Below, piece after piece: positions 47,001 to 55,584 of a DNA stretch of 64,000 bases. The notes beneath the pieces were generated by a model. That model searched no databases, was not told the DNA's origin, and saw only the letters and a program-made list of their open reading frames with translations. Made by a program: the position numbers and the translations under genes. The DNA is from Verrucomicrobiota bacterium (GTDB lineage: Bacteria > Verrucomicrobiota > Lentisphaeria > JABSQK01 > JAJFLO01). The DNA lies in NCBI GenBank assembly GCA_021772615.1, contig JAJFLQ010000157.1:1-64000 (forward strand). Direction: 5' to 3'. Every line of letters begins with the position of its first letter. Positions within the stretch are counted from its first letter, which is position 1.

Positions 47001-50000
47001 GCGACCACTGAAGATTCGCTGGATTCTGTGGGTGTACCGGTCGCTTCCGCGGTCAGAAATTCGACGATCTCGCTAAGGGTTTTCAATACGCCGAGGTGTT
47101 CGGGACCTACTTGAGGCGCCTCCGGTATCTTGTCGTGAAGCTCGGATAGGATCTCAACGCGTTTGATCGAGTCGATTCCCAGATCGGAATCCAAACCCAT
47201 TTCCAGGCTTAGTGAGTCAACCGGGTACCCGGTTTTGTCTGCGACCACGTCCAGCAGCACGCGGGAAACACGGTCCTTGTCGACGCCGGTCGATGTCTGG
47301 GCTTTCGCCTTACGCTGGGTTCCGGGTGCGGCCTCTGCGTTGCCGGCACCGAGGTAGCCAACGATATGCCCGAGGGTGTGCAGGGCGCCGAGTTGCTCCG
47401 GCCCAACAGGCGGCGCCTCCGGAAGCTTTTCCTGAAGTGCTGAAAGAATCTCGACGCGCTTGATCGAATCGATACCCAGGTCCGCATCCAATCCCATATC
47501 AAGCGACAGTGTTTCTACCGGATATCCCGTTTTCTCTGAGATCACCTCAAACAGCACCGCCTCGATACGACTGCCGGATAACGGTGATGTGCCGACCGTC
47601 TGCGAATCCGATTGCACCGTGCCGGTCGCTACCGTCTCAGGCATTGGCGCGGCGTGCGTTAAAGCCACCGGTGCCGGTGTAGGTTCCCGCGTTGAGGGCG
47701 GCGTGCTGTAGCTTGTTGACTGCGGCATGACGGCAGGGGCTGGCGCCGGGACGTCGGCAAACGCATGACTGCCGGTTCCGCCGAATGTGCGCAGGAGCTG
47801 CTGCTGCTGCTCTATAAGCGCGTTGAGTGAGTGTTGTGCGGTTTCCTGTCCACTGAGAAAGCGGCCATGGAGTTCGGCTGTTTGTGTCTGAATCTGCTGC
47901 AGCGCAATCATGTTCTGCTGCGTTAATTTCAGCGCCTCGGTGAGCGAGCGGTTGCTCGCCGCAGGCAGACCCGCGGTCGAGGGCGCATTGACCGCCGCAA
48001 AGGCGCCGGCTGTGTGTGTTGGTGTATTCATATCCGTCCGTATACCGGGTTGTGAAGAATTGCTCCGCCGCTTGTCCGCGAGTGGATCGACCGAGACATT
48101 CGGTTGCGGTTCCGTCAGGTGCGAAGAGGCTTCTGGTGGTGCGCTCATCCGGGGTCGATTCGCTACAGATTTGGCGACGGCTCTGGAAGGGGCTTTTGTT
48201 TTTGGTTGAACGTAGTTTGCGCCGTTTAGTGACACAGTAAAACCAGGTTTTTCGCTGGGCTCGGGCTTGACCTGCCCGTCCCATTCACCCAGATCGACGG
48301 CGTATCCGAGAGAAGCCAGCTGCGCCAGGACGAGTCCCAGGCCAAGCATACTCGAGCGCCGGCCGGTAAAGGAGTCGATGGCGAAGCTCGAATGTGATTT
48401 CTCTTCCAGGATCGATTTAATCATGCCGGTCAGGTGACTGGCGGGACCGACTTCGACGAATGTCCGGACGCCCTCTTCATACATCGTCTGGATCTGTTGG
48501 ATAAACTCCACCGGGCGCACCAGCTGTTCGGACAGCAGCGCTTTCACCGCCGCCGCAGTCTGGGGATACTCCGTGCCGGTCGAGGTCGCGTACACAGGAA
48601 TTCGAGGCGCTGAAAAACGAATTTTCTTCAACGCGTCCATAAAGGGTTTTTTCGCGTTCTCAACCCAGTTGCTGTGAAAGGCCGCGGAGACATTCAGCTG
48701 CTTGCAATGAATGCGCTTTTCCTTCAAAATGGCGATCGCTTTCTCAATTTCGGTGACGGCGCCGGACAACACGGTCTGGTTGGGCGCATTTTTGTTTGCT
48801 ACAATAAGGTCCAACCCTTCGCTCTTGATGACGGCCATCAACTTTTCTATAGACGAGCGTACCGCGAGCATGCCGCTTCGAATCTCGCCGGTTTCATCCA
48901 TCAGCTGGCCCCGCAGCACCGACAGTTTGTGCAGTACCTTGTCCTTGTACACGCCGGACGCACACAATGCCACAAGTTCGCCGTAGCTATGGCCCGCCAG
49001 TGCGTCGGCATTAATGCCAAATTGTGCGAGCACTTTGCTCATTCCCAGTCCGATCGCTCCGATCGCAGGCTGGGCGACACGGGTATTCTGCAATTGCGCC
49101 TGGTTTCGCTCGCGTTCTGCATCACTGAATTCGGGATGCGGATAAATGTAATCGGACAAGCGGCTGTTGAGCCACGTGTCTTTGAGGTCCTCAAACACAG
49201 CATTGGCCTCCGCCAGAACCTCCTGCATCTGCGGGAAGCGGCAGGCGATCTCGCGAAGCATACCACCGTATTGTGAGCCCTGGCCGGAGAAAACAAACCC
49301 GAGCTTGCCCGGCTTCGGCGTGGAACAGTAGTAAACGCCGTCTGGTGTCTGCCACGTTGCAGCGGTATTCCCCTTCAGCTGCGCAAGGGCTTTCTTGATG
49401 GATCCGCCGATATTGGCTGCTCCGTTTTCGATGACCATCGTCAATCGATGGGCCGCTGTCGGATTGAAGGCCGCGCGATTCGCCGCGGCCTGGTGGCGGA
49501 ATGTCTTCCACGGTTGATCAGCCGGCCAGGCCGTTAGCGCAGCGGCCAACGCGTCTCGCGTGTTCGCGCTGAACGCCAGAACCTGTATATTGCCGTCCCA
49601 GTCGACCGTGTCTTTCACGGGTTTGTATTCCTCCAACACGCAATGAAAATTGCTGCCGCCAAAGCCAAACGCACTTACAGCAGCGCGGCGAGGGTGGCCG
49701 ACGGGCGGCAACCACGGCCGCTGGGAGGTATTGACGTAAAATGGTGTCTGCGTGGCAGCGAGAAGCTCCAGGGGTTGGTCGACCTTCATGGTCGGCGGCA
49801 ACACTTTGTGGTGCAACGCCAGAGCCGCCTTTATTACCCCGGCAACGCCCGCAGCGGCTTTCGTATGGCCAATCTGCGATTTAACGGATCCGAGCGCACA
49901 CCACGTGCCTTCGCGGCCGCTGGCTTGATACGTCCGCGTCAGCGCCTCGACTTCGATGGCGTCGCCGACACGGGTTCCGGTACCGTGTGCCTCGACCAGT

Positions 50001-51040
50001 TCGATCGTCGCCGGGGATACCTGCGCCATCTCGTAGGCTTCCTCGAGTGCACGAACCTGGCCGTCGGCGCTCGGCGCATAGACGGCATTGCCCTTCCCGT
50101 CGCTGGAGCTGCCCACGCCGCGTATAACAGCGTAAACCTTGTCGCCATCACGCGTTGCGTCTTCGAGACGCTTGAGGACGAGTACGCCCAGGCCCTCACC
50201 GAGGATCGTGCCGTCGCCGTCCGCAGCGAAAGGCTTGGAATTTCCGGTCGGCGACAGCGCAGGCGTCTTGCTGAAGCACATATACATGAAAATGTCATTG
50301 AATGTATCCAGCCCGCCCGTAACCACCATGTCCGCCCGCCCGGCGTCAAGCTCGAGGCAGGCCATGTGCATCGCTGTCAATGAGCTGGCACAGGCCGCAT
50401 CAACAACACAGTTGGTGCCGCCCAGGTCAAGACGGTTGGCGATACGCCCGGCGGCAACGTTGCCGAGAAGACCGGGAAACGAATTCTCCTGCCAGTCGAC
50501 GTAGGAGTCGGAAATCCGGCTGACGATGTCGTCGGCAGTATCTTTATCGAGACCGGCGTCGCGCATGGCCCGTTTCCATACGGGAAATCCAAGCCGGGTT
50601 CCGAGCGTGATCACCAGCTCAAGTGCACCGGTTACGCCGAGGATAACGCTCGTGCGCTTGCGGTCAAATTCCGCTTCGCCACCATAGCCGGCGTCATCAA
50701 GGGCCTGACGCGCGACGACCATGCCGAGGAGTTGCGTTGTGTCGATGGCCTCGATGTCGCGCGGAGATATGCCGTATTCCATGGGATTGAAATCCACCGG
50801 CGAAATAAAGCCGCCGCGTTTGGCGTATGTATGGTCGCGCGTCGACGGGTCTTCATTGTAATAATCCTCCGGATGCCAGTGGGATTCCGGGATATCACTG
50901 ATGCCGTCAACCTTATTGTTGATGTTGGCCCAATAGACTTCCGGATCTTCCGCTTTCGGGAACAGGCAGCCCATGCCGATGATCGCAACGGGTTCCGGTT
51001 GCGTGACGTTCTTACCCTTGCCAGATTTCGTTGTCATCAT
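44009..51040 (-). CDS. pfaA: PfaA-like PUFA synthase: KS-AT-ACP4-KR-DH
   Basis: 2343 residues. Domains: ketosynthase (15-470, C217 in VVDAACASSL, VEAHGTGTRVGD), malonyl acyltransferase (577-904, S685 in GHSYGE), a Pro/Ala-rich linker, four tandem acyl carrier proteins with phosphopantetheine serines S1192, S1291, S1387 and S1483 (each LGIDSIKRVEIL, spaced 96-99 residues), ketoreductase (about 1755-2010, ISGGARGITAEVA and DYAVAN), and a polyketide-type dehydratase (about 2060-2343, H2074 in SHVIDNQGVLPMA). This is the PfaA design of bacterial and thraustochytrid PUFA synthases. Its start overlaps the PfaD stop (ATGA). Multiple ACPs raise flux. The product chain length and double-bond number cannot be read from the sequence. 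Confidence 0.95.
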   Translation of the reverse strand: MMTTKSGKGKNVTQPEPVAIIGMGCLFPKAEDPEVYWANINNKVDGISDIPESHWHPEDYYNEDPSTRDHTYAKRGGFISPVDFNPMEYGISPRDIEAIDTTQLLGMVVARQALDDAGYGGEAEFDRKRTSVILGVTGALELVITLGTRLGFPVWKRAMRDAGLDKDTADDIVSRISDSYVDWQENSFPGLLGNVAAGRIANRLDLGGTNCVVDAACASSLTAMHMACLELDAGRADMVVTGGLDTFNDIFMYMCFSKTPALSPTGNSKPFAADGDGTILGEGLGVLVLKRLEDATRDGDKVYAVIRGVGSSSDGKGNAVYAPSADGQVRALEEAYEMAQVSPATIELVEAHGTGTRVGDAIEVEALTRTYQASGREGTWCALGSVKSQIGHTKAAAGVAGVIKAALALHHKVLPPTMKVDQPLELLAATQTPFYVNTSQRPWLPPVGHPRRAAVSAFGFGGSNFHCVLEEYKPVKDTVDWDGNIQVLAFSANTRDALAAALTAWPADQPWKTFRHQAAANRAAFNPTAAHRLTMVIENGAANIGGSIKKALAQLKGNTAATWQTPDGVYYCSTPKPGKLGFVFSGQGSQYGGMLREIACRFPQMQEVLAEANAVFEDLKDTWLNSRLSDYIYPHPEFSDAERERNQAQLQNTRVAQPAIGAIGLGMSKVLAQFGINADALAGHSYGELVALCASGVYKDKVLHKLSVLRGQLMDETGEIRSGMLAVRSSIEKLMAVIKSEGLDLIVANKNAPNQTVLSGAVTEIEKAIAILKEKRIHCKQLNVSAAFHSNWVENAKKPFMDALKKIRFSAPRIPVYATSTGTEYPQTAAAVKALLSEQLVRPVEFIQQIQTMYEEGVRTFVEVGPASHLTGMIKSILEEKSHSSFAIDSFTGRRSSMLGLGLVLAQLASLGYAVDLGEWDGQVKPEPSEKPGFTVSLNGANYVQPKTKAPSRAVAKSVANRPRMSAPPEASSHLTEPQPNVSVDPLADKRRSNSSQPGIRTDMNTPTHTAGAFAAVNAPSTAGLPAASNRSLTEALKLTQQNMIALQQIQTQTAELHGRFLSGQETAQHSLNALIEQQQQLLRTFGGTGSHAFADVPAPAPAVMPQSTSYSTPPSTREPTPAPVALTHAAPMPETVATGTVQSDSQTVGTSPLSGSRIEAVLFEVISEKTGYPVETLSLDMGLDADLGIDSIKRVEILSALQEKLPEAPPVGPEQLGALHTLGHIVGYLGAGNAEAAPGTQRKAKAQTSTGVDKDRVSRVLLDVVADKTGYPVDSLSLEMGLDSDLGIDSIKRVEILSELHDKIPEAPQVGPEHLGVLKTLSEIVEFLTAEATGTPTESSESSVVAAPARAHIESVLVAVVADKTGYPAETLTMDMGMDADLGIDSIKRVEILSELHERLPEAPQVGPEHLGTLSTLGEIVGFLAAEPGQGAATTGGAEASSAVEDGKIRETLLQVVSEKTGYPVDMLSLEMGLDADLGIDSIKRVEILSALQEALPGTPAVGPEQLGELHTLEHIVDYLSSASANTAPVNVAGNASVNDTQPATENTATAIERLVLQHIQLDGDARHTVDLAANARIWITDDASQLAAKIVDTLANRGYESELISTDDVGNLAIPDDLSGLLILSPKAGADNRFLKNAFMLLQQVGPVLRKRGQTGSTVVATVSRLDGVFGINGLNGISDPLSGGLAGMSKTASHEWPEVHCKAIDLEPPDPKKLDDVAIAIADELLTIGPVEVGISAGGRQSLELALVPLDPLANGNNLQKNDVVLISGGARGITAEVAVALARKWQPTLVLFGRSAIPRDEPAWLSKLDTEGAIKGAIVKRAKTKMAPKEIENRYRKIAANREIRSNLQRIEAAGSTVIYKSVDVRNHNAVKKAVNAVVREHGTIRGLIHGAGVLADRRIEEKTPEQFELVYSTKVDGQMALLAAVNPKDLKFMALFSSTTGRYGRTGQIDYAVANEVLNKIAQQQARSNAACRVVAFNWGPWDGGMVTPSLKKVFESEKVGLIPLEAGAEFVVRELGASGSQPTEIVVLGAGSSGLDARSADKQPENTVFRVTMERTVSIDEIPVLASHVIDNQGVLPMALIVEWLAQGAIHNNPGLKFGGFTNLQVHKRVAVNAVDQVRLRLETGPIRPVGDEFRVPVRLCLVSGSAADVQSEAEICLRSRLEAGRPQLKEPELNDFPANGNIYESTCLFHGKDFFGIDRIDGFSSQGIVGWCLPAPAPAAWIKSPIRQKWLSDPLALDSSLQMIILWSEASDKIPALPTAIAGYRQFQTDFPIDGVRTVICVTGRHATGITADIEFLDRQGQLVARAEGCRYYQDKALLNAFRKNTILYNTETAPA

Positions 51041-52695
51041 AGAAATTCCTTAATTTCCGCTGTTTCAACGGGCGGTACGACCGCATACTCCGGCGCGAGG
51101 GAAATGCCCTGGCAGCGAAGCATGTTGATGCGCATCTGCGCCGCGGATCCGTAGAGAATATTGTGAGCAATCGTGACGACACTGCGCGCTCGGGGTTCTT
51201 CGAGAAACGACCCAGCGACCCATTCGTTGAATGCTCCCATTGCCGGTCCGCACCAGATCTGGTAGTCGATCTTTCTGTCAGGTTCGCCGGCATTCGCCCA
51301 GCGTGACGACTGCCCCAGATACCACCGAAAGACCAACGCCATCTTGTGTTTCGGGTCCTGCTCTGCACGCGTAATCTGGCTTGGATCACGCTGCTCAAAA
51401 AACGCTTTTGTTCCATCCCATACGGAGGCGAGCGGCTGGCGGAAAATCTGCTTCTCCAATGCCTGTCGGCCCTCGGGCGGAATACTGTCCATGCTATCGC
51501 ATGACCGATAAATATCATACAGCTTGGCTGCACGCATTGCAAACATCGTCCCCCGCTTTAGAACCTGCACCTTCACACCCATCTCGAACATGTCCGCGGC
51601 AGGGGCCATTGTGATGTCGGCCTGCCGCGCCTGCGCCAGCATCGCTCTGGTGGTGTCGGATGTGCCGGCTTCGACAGTACACTGATTGATTGTGCCCGTC
51701 ACAAGGTACGCCGCTCCCATCGATAGAAACGCAGTCGCGGAGAATGGCGTGGCAACGCCGCCGCCGGCGCCAAGGCGCAAGGCCTGCTTGTAGCCGAACT
51801 CTGCTTGCAGCCGATCCATCAACGCCCGTATGGTCGGAAACAGCGTCACGGCCTGCTGGTTGTCCGTGTGGCCGCCCGAGTCGGATTCTACGGTAATGTC
51901 TTGCGCCATCGGAATGTGCCCTGCCAGTTCCGCCTGCTCCGATGTGATTTTCCCTGCGGCTACCAGCTCTTGCAGGATTCGTGCCGGTGGCGGTGAGAAA
52001 AACTTGGTGGCAACCTCGATGCGGGAAATTTTGGCAATAATGCGGTTGGGCGTTACGATGTCGCCGTCGGCGTTGCGGTGTATTCCATGGACCCGATAGT
52101 AAACGACAGACGGGGTCAACCCCAGATAAGCGGATGCCTCGACCAGATGTACACCGCGTGCGTTATACAAATCCACCACGGCCGCCTCGAGGTCTTGTTC
52201 GTTCGGACTGTGGATGAGGTTGAAGCCGTACGGAAAATCGCCGGGTTCGGCCTGGATCCGATCAATGGCCTTCTCAACCTGCGTAAGCGGCAGGCCGGCG
52301 GCGCCGAAAAAACCGAGCATGCCTGCCTTGCCCATGGCAATAACAATGTCGGTTGATGCAATTCCGTTGGCCATGGCGCCCGATACATATGCGTAACGAA
52401 GTCCGTAGTCCGCACAGAAACCGGGGTCGCCGAGGGCGCGGAGCGGCAGCGGCGGCACATACGCGAGGATGGGATATTCGTCCGCTTTGGCGGTCGCGGC
52501 GCCGAGCGTCGCGGCGCCGCCTTCGGCCGGAACATATACATTATCAACTGCCGTCACCGTTACAGGCCGGTTGATGTCGTAGATCGCCTTCGCCAATGCA
52601 TCGGCACTGGCTTTGGGTACGGATCCGTTGGGTCTCCAATACCCCAACAACGCGCCGGTGGCCGGCGGTGTCGCAGTCTGCGTGGTAGAACTCAT
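51037..52695 (-). CDS. pfaD: PfaD-type enoyl reductase (FMN)
   Basis: 552 residues. It has the PfaD pattern: GYWRPNGSVP near the N-terminus, then a TIM barrel of the nitropropane-dioxygenase type with GLRYAYVSGAMANGIAS, MGKAGMLGFFGAAGL, AQDITVESDSGGHTDN and RLGAGGGVATPF, which bind FMN. It reduces enoyl intermediates in trans for the PUFA synthase. The stop overlaps the pfaA start by four bases, so the two are translationally coupled. It follows a 237-base gap that probably holds the promoter of pfaD-pfaA-pfaC-oleA-oleC. Confidence 0.95.
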   Translation of the reverse strand: MSSTTQTATPPATGALLGYWRPNGSVPKASADALAKAIYDINRPVTVTAVDNVYVPAEGGAATLGAATAKADEYPILAYVPPLPLRALGDPGFCADYGLRYAYVSGAMANGIASTDIVIAMGKAGMLGFFGAAGLPLTQVEKAIDRIQAEPGDFPYGFNLIHSPNEQDLEAAVVDLYNARGVHLVEASAYLGLTPSVVYYRVHGIHRNADGDIVTPNRIIAKISRIEVATKFFSPPPARILQELVAAGKITSEQAELAGHIPMAQDITVESDSGGHTDNQQAVTLFPTIRALMDRLQAEFGYKQALRLGAGGGVATPFSATAFLSMGAAYLVTGTINQCTVEAGTSDTTRAMLAQARQADITMAPAADMFEMGVKVQVLKRGTMFAMRAAKLYDIYRSCDSMDSIPPEGRQALEKQIFRQPLASVWDGTKAFFEQRDPSQITRAEQDPKHKMALVFRWYLGQSSRWANAGEPDRKIDYQIWCGPAMGAFNEWVAGSFLEEPRARSVVTIAHNILYGSAAQMRINMLRCQGISLAPEYAVVPPVETAEIKEFL

Positions 52696-52932
52696 TTGCG
52701 TCTCTATTTACATGTGAATGTGAAGCTGACTGTGCATACCGCGTCCCCTATGAATCAGAACACAAATCACCCGTGGCTATATCAATTGAATGGGATGCAA
52801 CGGGAACGGTACCCGAAAAACCGATCACTCTAGTACCATCCACAAGAGAATGCAAGCGCTACGGTAATGGTCCTGCATGCGCAATCGCAGTTGTACGTCG
52901 AAGACGGCATCGTGCCCGGCGCGATGCCGCAT

Positions 52933-53571
52933 TTAGACCATCAGCAGAGACATGAACAGGCCGGTCACGATTCTTGCGGCGATTTCACCAATACCGTAGA
53001 ATATGCCCAGCAACGGGGTCATGAAGAACAGCAGAAATAAAAAAGCCGTCACCCCGTTCTTCACGTCATTGCTTACCCGCTCTAACTTCGGAAAGAGATA
53101 GGCAAACACCGTCCAGCCGTCGAGCATTGGAATGGGCAGCATGTTGAAGATGAACAGAAATATGTTCAAGACGGCGCCAAGTGTGAGCATCTCATCGTAC
53201 GTCTCGATACCGGTACGCGCAAGGACCGCCAGCAAAAAACAAAACGCGACGAAGAGTATGAGGTTTGCCGCCGGCCCGGCGAACGACACGATAGCATGGC
53301 TGTAACGCCGACGCATTCGATGCGGGTTCACGGGCACGGCGCCCCACGATATTCCGACGACCAGCAGCATGACGATCGAATACATGCCCATTTGCACCAT
53401 GGGGTCGAGAGTGAGATGGCCGTGATTCGCAGCCGTGGGGTCCCCTTCTTTCAGGGCGACCCAGGCATGTGCGTATTCGTGAACGCAAATTGAAAACATG
53501 ACCATGACGACCCACATGACGTAGGTGGCCGGATCCGTTGACAGCATTGAAACAAATAGTGTAAGTGTCAT
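52933..53571 (-). CDS. Site-2 protease family membrane metalloprotease
   Basis: 212 residues from MTLTLFVSMLSTDPATY (53571), with six membrane helices. HEYAHAW (HExxH) supplies zinc ligands and NMLPIPMLDGW (N-x2-P-x-P-x-LDG) the third acidic ligand, as in the rhomboid-like M50 branch. It has no PDZ domain. Such proteases cut transmembrane substrates, often anti-sigma factors. It lies 22 bases after the nnr gene and before pfaD, at the end of the recQ-acpS-nnr run. A link with lipid synthesis is not shown. Confidence 0.9.
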   Translation of the reverse strand: MTLTLFVSMLSTDPATYVMWVVMVMFSICVHEYAHAWVALKEGDPTAANHGHLTLDPMVQMGMYSIVMLLVVGISWGAVPVNPHRMRRRYSHAIVSFAGPAANLILFVAFCFLLAVLARTGIETYDEMLTLGAVLNIFLFIFNMLPIPMLDGWTVFAYLFPKLERVSNDVKNGVTAFLFLLFFMTPLLGIFYGIGEIAARIVTGLFMSLLMV

Positions 53572-53593
53572 GGCATGGTATTCCCTGTATTGG

Positions 53594-55135
53594 TCAGGCA
53601 AAAGGTGAGACCAGGGACATGGCCCGGCCGATCGTTGCCGGCAAATCGTCGGCAACGAAGGTGCGCATCCCGCCGGGCGCGAGTTCTGCGGCCAGCCCGT
53701 GGAGGAAGACCGCTGTTTGAACGGCGGCAAACGGATCGTCGATTTGGCACAGGAACGCGGCGATCATGCCTGCGAGCACATCGCCTGTACCACCCGAAGC
53801 GAGCGCCGCTGTACCGGTGGTGTTGAGGCTGTAGCGGCCGTCTGGGGCGGCGACGATTGTTGCCGGCCCCTTGAGTACGACAAAGGCGCCGAAAGCGTTG
53901 GCGACCGCGACTGCGACCGCTACCCGGTCGTCGTCGTTATGAATCCCCATTTTTGCAGCGGCCAGGATCCGCCGCATTTCTCCCGGATGCGGTGTGATTA
54001 CCGTGAGCGCGGGGCGCGGCAAGACGGCGTGCGGCTTTCCCAGCACCGCAAGAGCATCGGCATCCAGCACCATCGTTTTCCGTGTGTTCAGAAGATGTTG
54101 AACGAGTTCGGCAGATTCCGGCTGCGCCGCCAGGCCGGGACCGACGACGACGACGTCTTGGTCATCGATGAGGTTGGCGACCGTTTCGTTGTCTGGCTTG
54201 CGATGGTAACCGGATCCGGCGTCCTCGATCGGGCGCAGGATCAGGGCGCGTTCATGGGGACGCAGCAACGGGCCGATGCTCGCAGGATAGGCCACCGTGA
54301 CCAGACCTCCTCCCGACCGGAGCGCGCCGCTGCCGGCCAGCATCGGTGCGCCGGGATACAGGCATGAGCCGCCTACGATCAGTATTCTGCCCATATCGCC
54401 CTTGTGATGTGCCGCGGGCAACCGCCGCAGGCTTCGGCATACATCATCCGCAAAAACCGAGTCAAATGCACTGTCAGCCTCGTGAATAAACGAGGCAGGA
54501 ATATCGATATCTACCAGACGCACCCGCCCGCGCAGTACAATACCGTCTGCGGTAAACAGACCGGTTTTCGGAAGGCCGATGGTGATCGTTAGATCCGCCC
54601 GTACGGCAACGCCGGCAGCTGCGCCAGTGTCCGCATCGAGCCCGGACGGCACGTCGATTGCAACAACAGGCAGCTGCGCCTCGTTGATCCTGTGGATCAT
54701 TGTTGCAAAGGGTTCGCGAACCGTGCCGTTTATTCCCGTACCCAGCAGGCAGTCAATAACAATGTCACTGCGTTGAAACGGTGCGGTCTCGTCGTGTTGT
54801 AGCTGCTCCACCGTCACTGCGCCGGGAAGACGCTTGAATTGATCACGCGCATCGCCGTCGAGGGCGTCGGGATTGCACACCAGCCAAACGGTCACGGGAT
54901 ACGACGCGATTTCATACAGCCGCCGGGCGATGACAAAGCCGTCACCACCGTTGTTGCCTTTGCCTGCTATGATAACGATGCGCTTCACATGCCGTGCATG
55001 GAAAGCCGCGGCAAATTCGAGAATCTCCGAGGCGGCCCCAAAGCCTGCGCGTTCCATGAGCACGGCGCCGGGCGTTCCGGAGTTAATGGTCATTCGATCG
55101 AGCGTTCGCATTTGCCTGGCTGATATCGTTTTCAT
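53594..55135 (-). CDS. nnr: Bifunctional NAD(P)H-hydrate repair enzyme (epimerase/dehydratase)
   Basis: 513 residues. The N-terminal part (1-215) is the epimerase with VIIAGKGNNGGDGFVIARRL and VVAIDVPSGLDADTG. The C-terminal part (220-513) is the ADP-dependent dehydratase with GDMGRILIVGGS, TPHPGEMRRILA and TTGTAALASGGTGDVLAGM. Together they repair hydrated NADH and NADPH. The acpS-nnr-S2P order with recQ is a common housekeeping arrangement; 40 bases separate acpS from it. Confidence 0.95.
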   Translation of the reverse strand: MKTISARQMRTLDRMTINSGTPGAVLMERAGFGAASEILEFAAAFHARHVKRIVIIAGKGNNGGDGFVIARRLYEIASYPVTVWLVCNPDALDGDARDQFKRLPGAVTVEQLQHDETAPFQRSDIVIDCLLGTGINGTVREPFATMIHRINEAQLPVVAIDVPSGLDADTGAAAGVAVRADLTITIGLPKTGLFTADGIVLRGRVRLVDIDIPASFIHEADSAFDSVFADDVCRSLRRLPAAHHKGDMGRILIVGGSCLYPGAPMLAGSGALRSGGGLVTVAYPASIGPLLRPHERALILRPIEDAGSGYHRKPDNETVANLIDDQDVVVVGPGLAAQPESAELVQHLLNTRKTMVLDADALAVLGKPHAVLPRPALTVITPHPGEMRRILAAAKMGIHNDDDRVAVAVAVANAFGAFVVLKGPATIVAAPDGRYSLNTTGTAALASGGTGDVLAGMIAAFLCQIDDPFAAVQTAVFLHGLAAELAPGGMRTFVADDLPATIGRAMSLVSPFA

Positions 55136-55175
55136 TGCTGTATTGTTGTTGTTTCTGTGGGGCTGCCGCGCCGTT

Positions 55176-55553
55176 CTATGATTCAGCCACCGCGACGGCC
55201 GTGGCTATGGATATCTCATGGCTGATACTCACATGGATGCGGTGGACGCCGAGCGCCGCAGCGGTGGCCGCGCCGCGCCCGTGAAGTGTCACGACGGGAC
55301 GCGCACGCTCATCCGGCGTCACCTCGATATCCAGCCAGTTGCATTGTCCGCCGATTCCGGTGCCGAGCGCCTTCGCAACCGCCTCTTTCGCGGCCCAGCG
55401 CCCGGCAAAAAACACCTCGCGCTTGCGACGCATCCCTGCAAGCTCGATTTCTCGCGGCGTGAATACGCGGTCAACAAAGGCGCGAGGATGCCGTTCTATC
55501 GCGGACCGAATACGGGCAATATCCACGACGTCGTTGCCGATTCCCATGATCAT
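55176..55553 (-). CDS. acpS: Holo-ACP synthase
   Basis: 125 residues, beginning MGIGNDVVDIARIRSAIER and with FTPREIELAG, FFAGRWAAKEAVAKALGTG and a closing VSISHE. It adds the phosphopantetheine arm from CoA to ACP serines. It lies 2.5 kb upstream of the PUFA genes on the same strand, the only candidate in the window to activate the four PfaA ACPs. PUFA synthases usually need a broader Sfp/PfaE-type enzyme, so this is uncertain. An alternative start lies six bases later. Confidence 0.95.
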   Translation of the reverse strand: MIMGIGNDVVDIARIRSAIERHPRAFVDRVFTPREIELAGMRRKREVFFAGRWAAKEAVAKALGTGIGGQCNWLDIEVTPDERARPVVTLHGRGAATAAALGVHRIHVSISHEISIATAVAVAES

Positions 55554-55584
55554 GTTCGAGCGCTCAGTTGCATCACAGTGTAGT

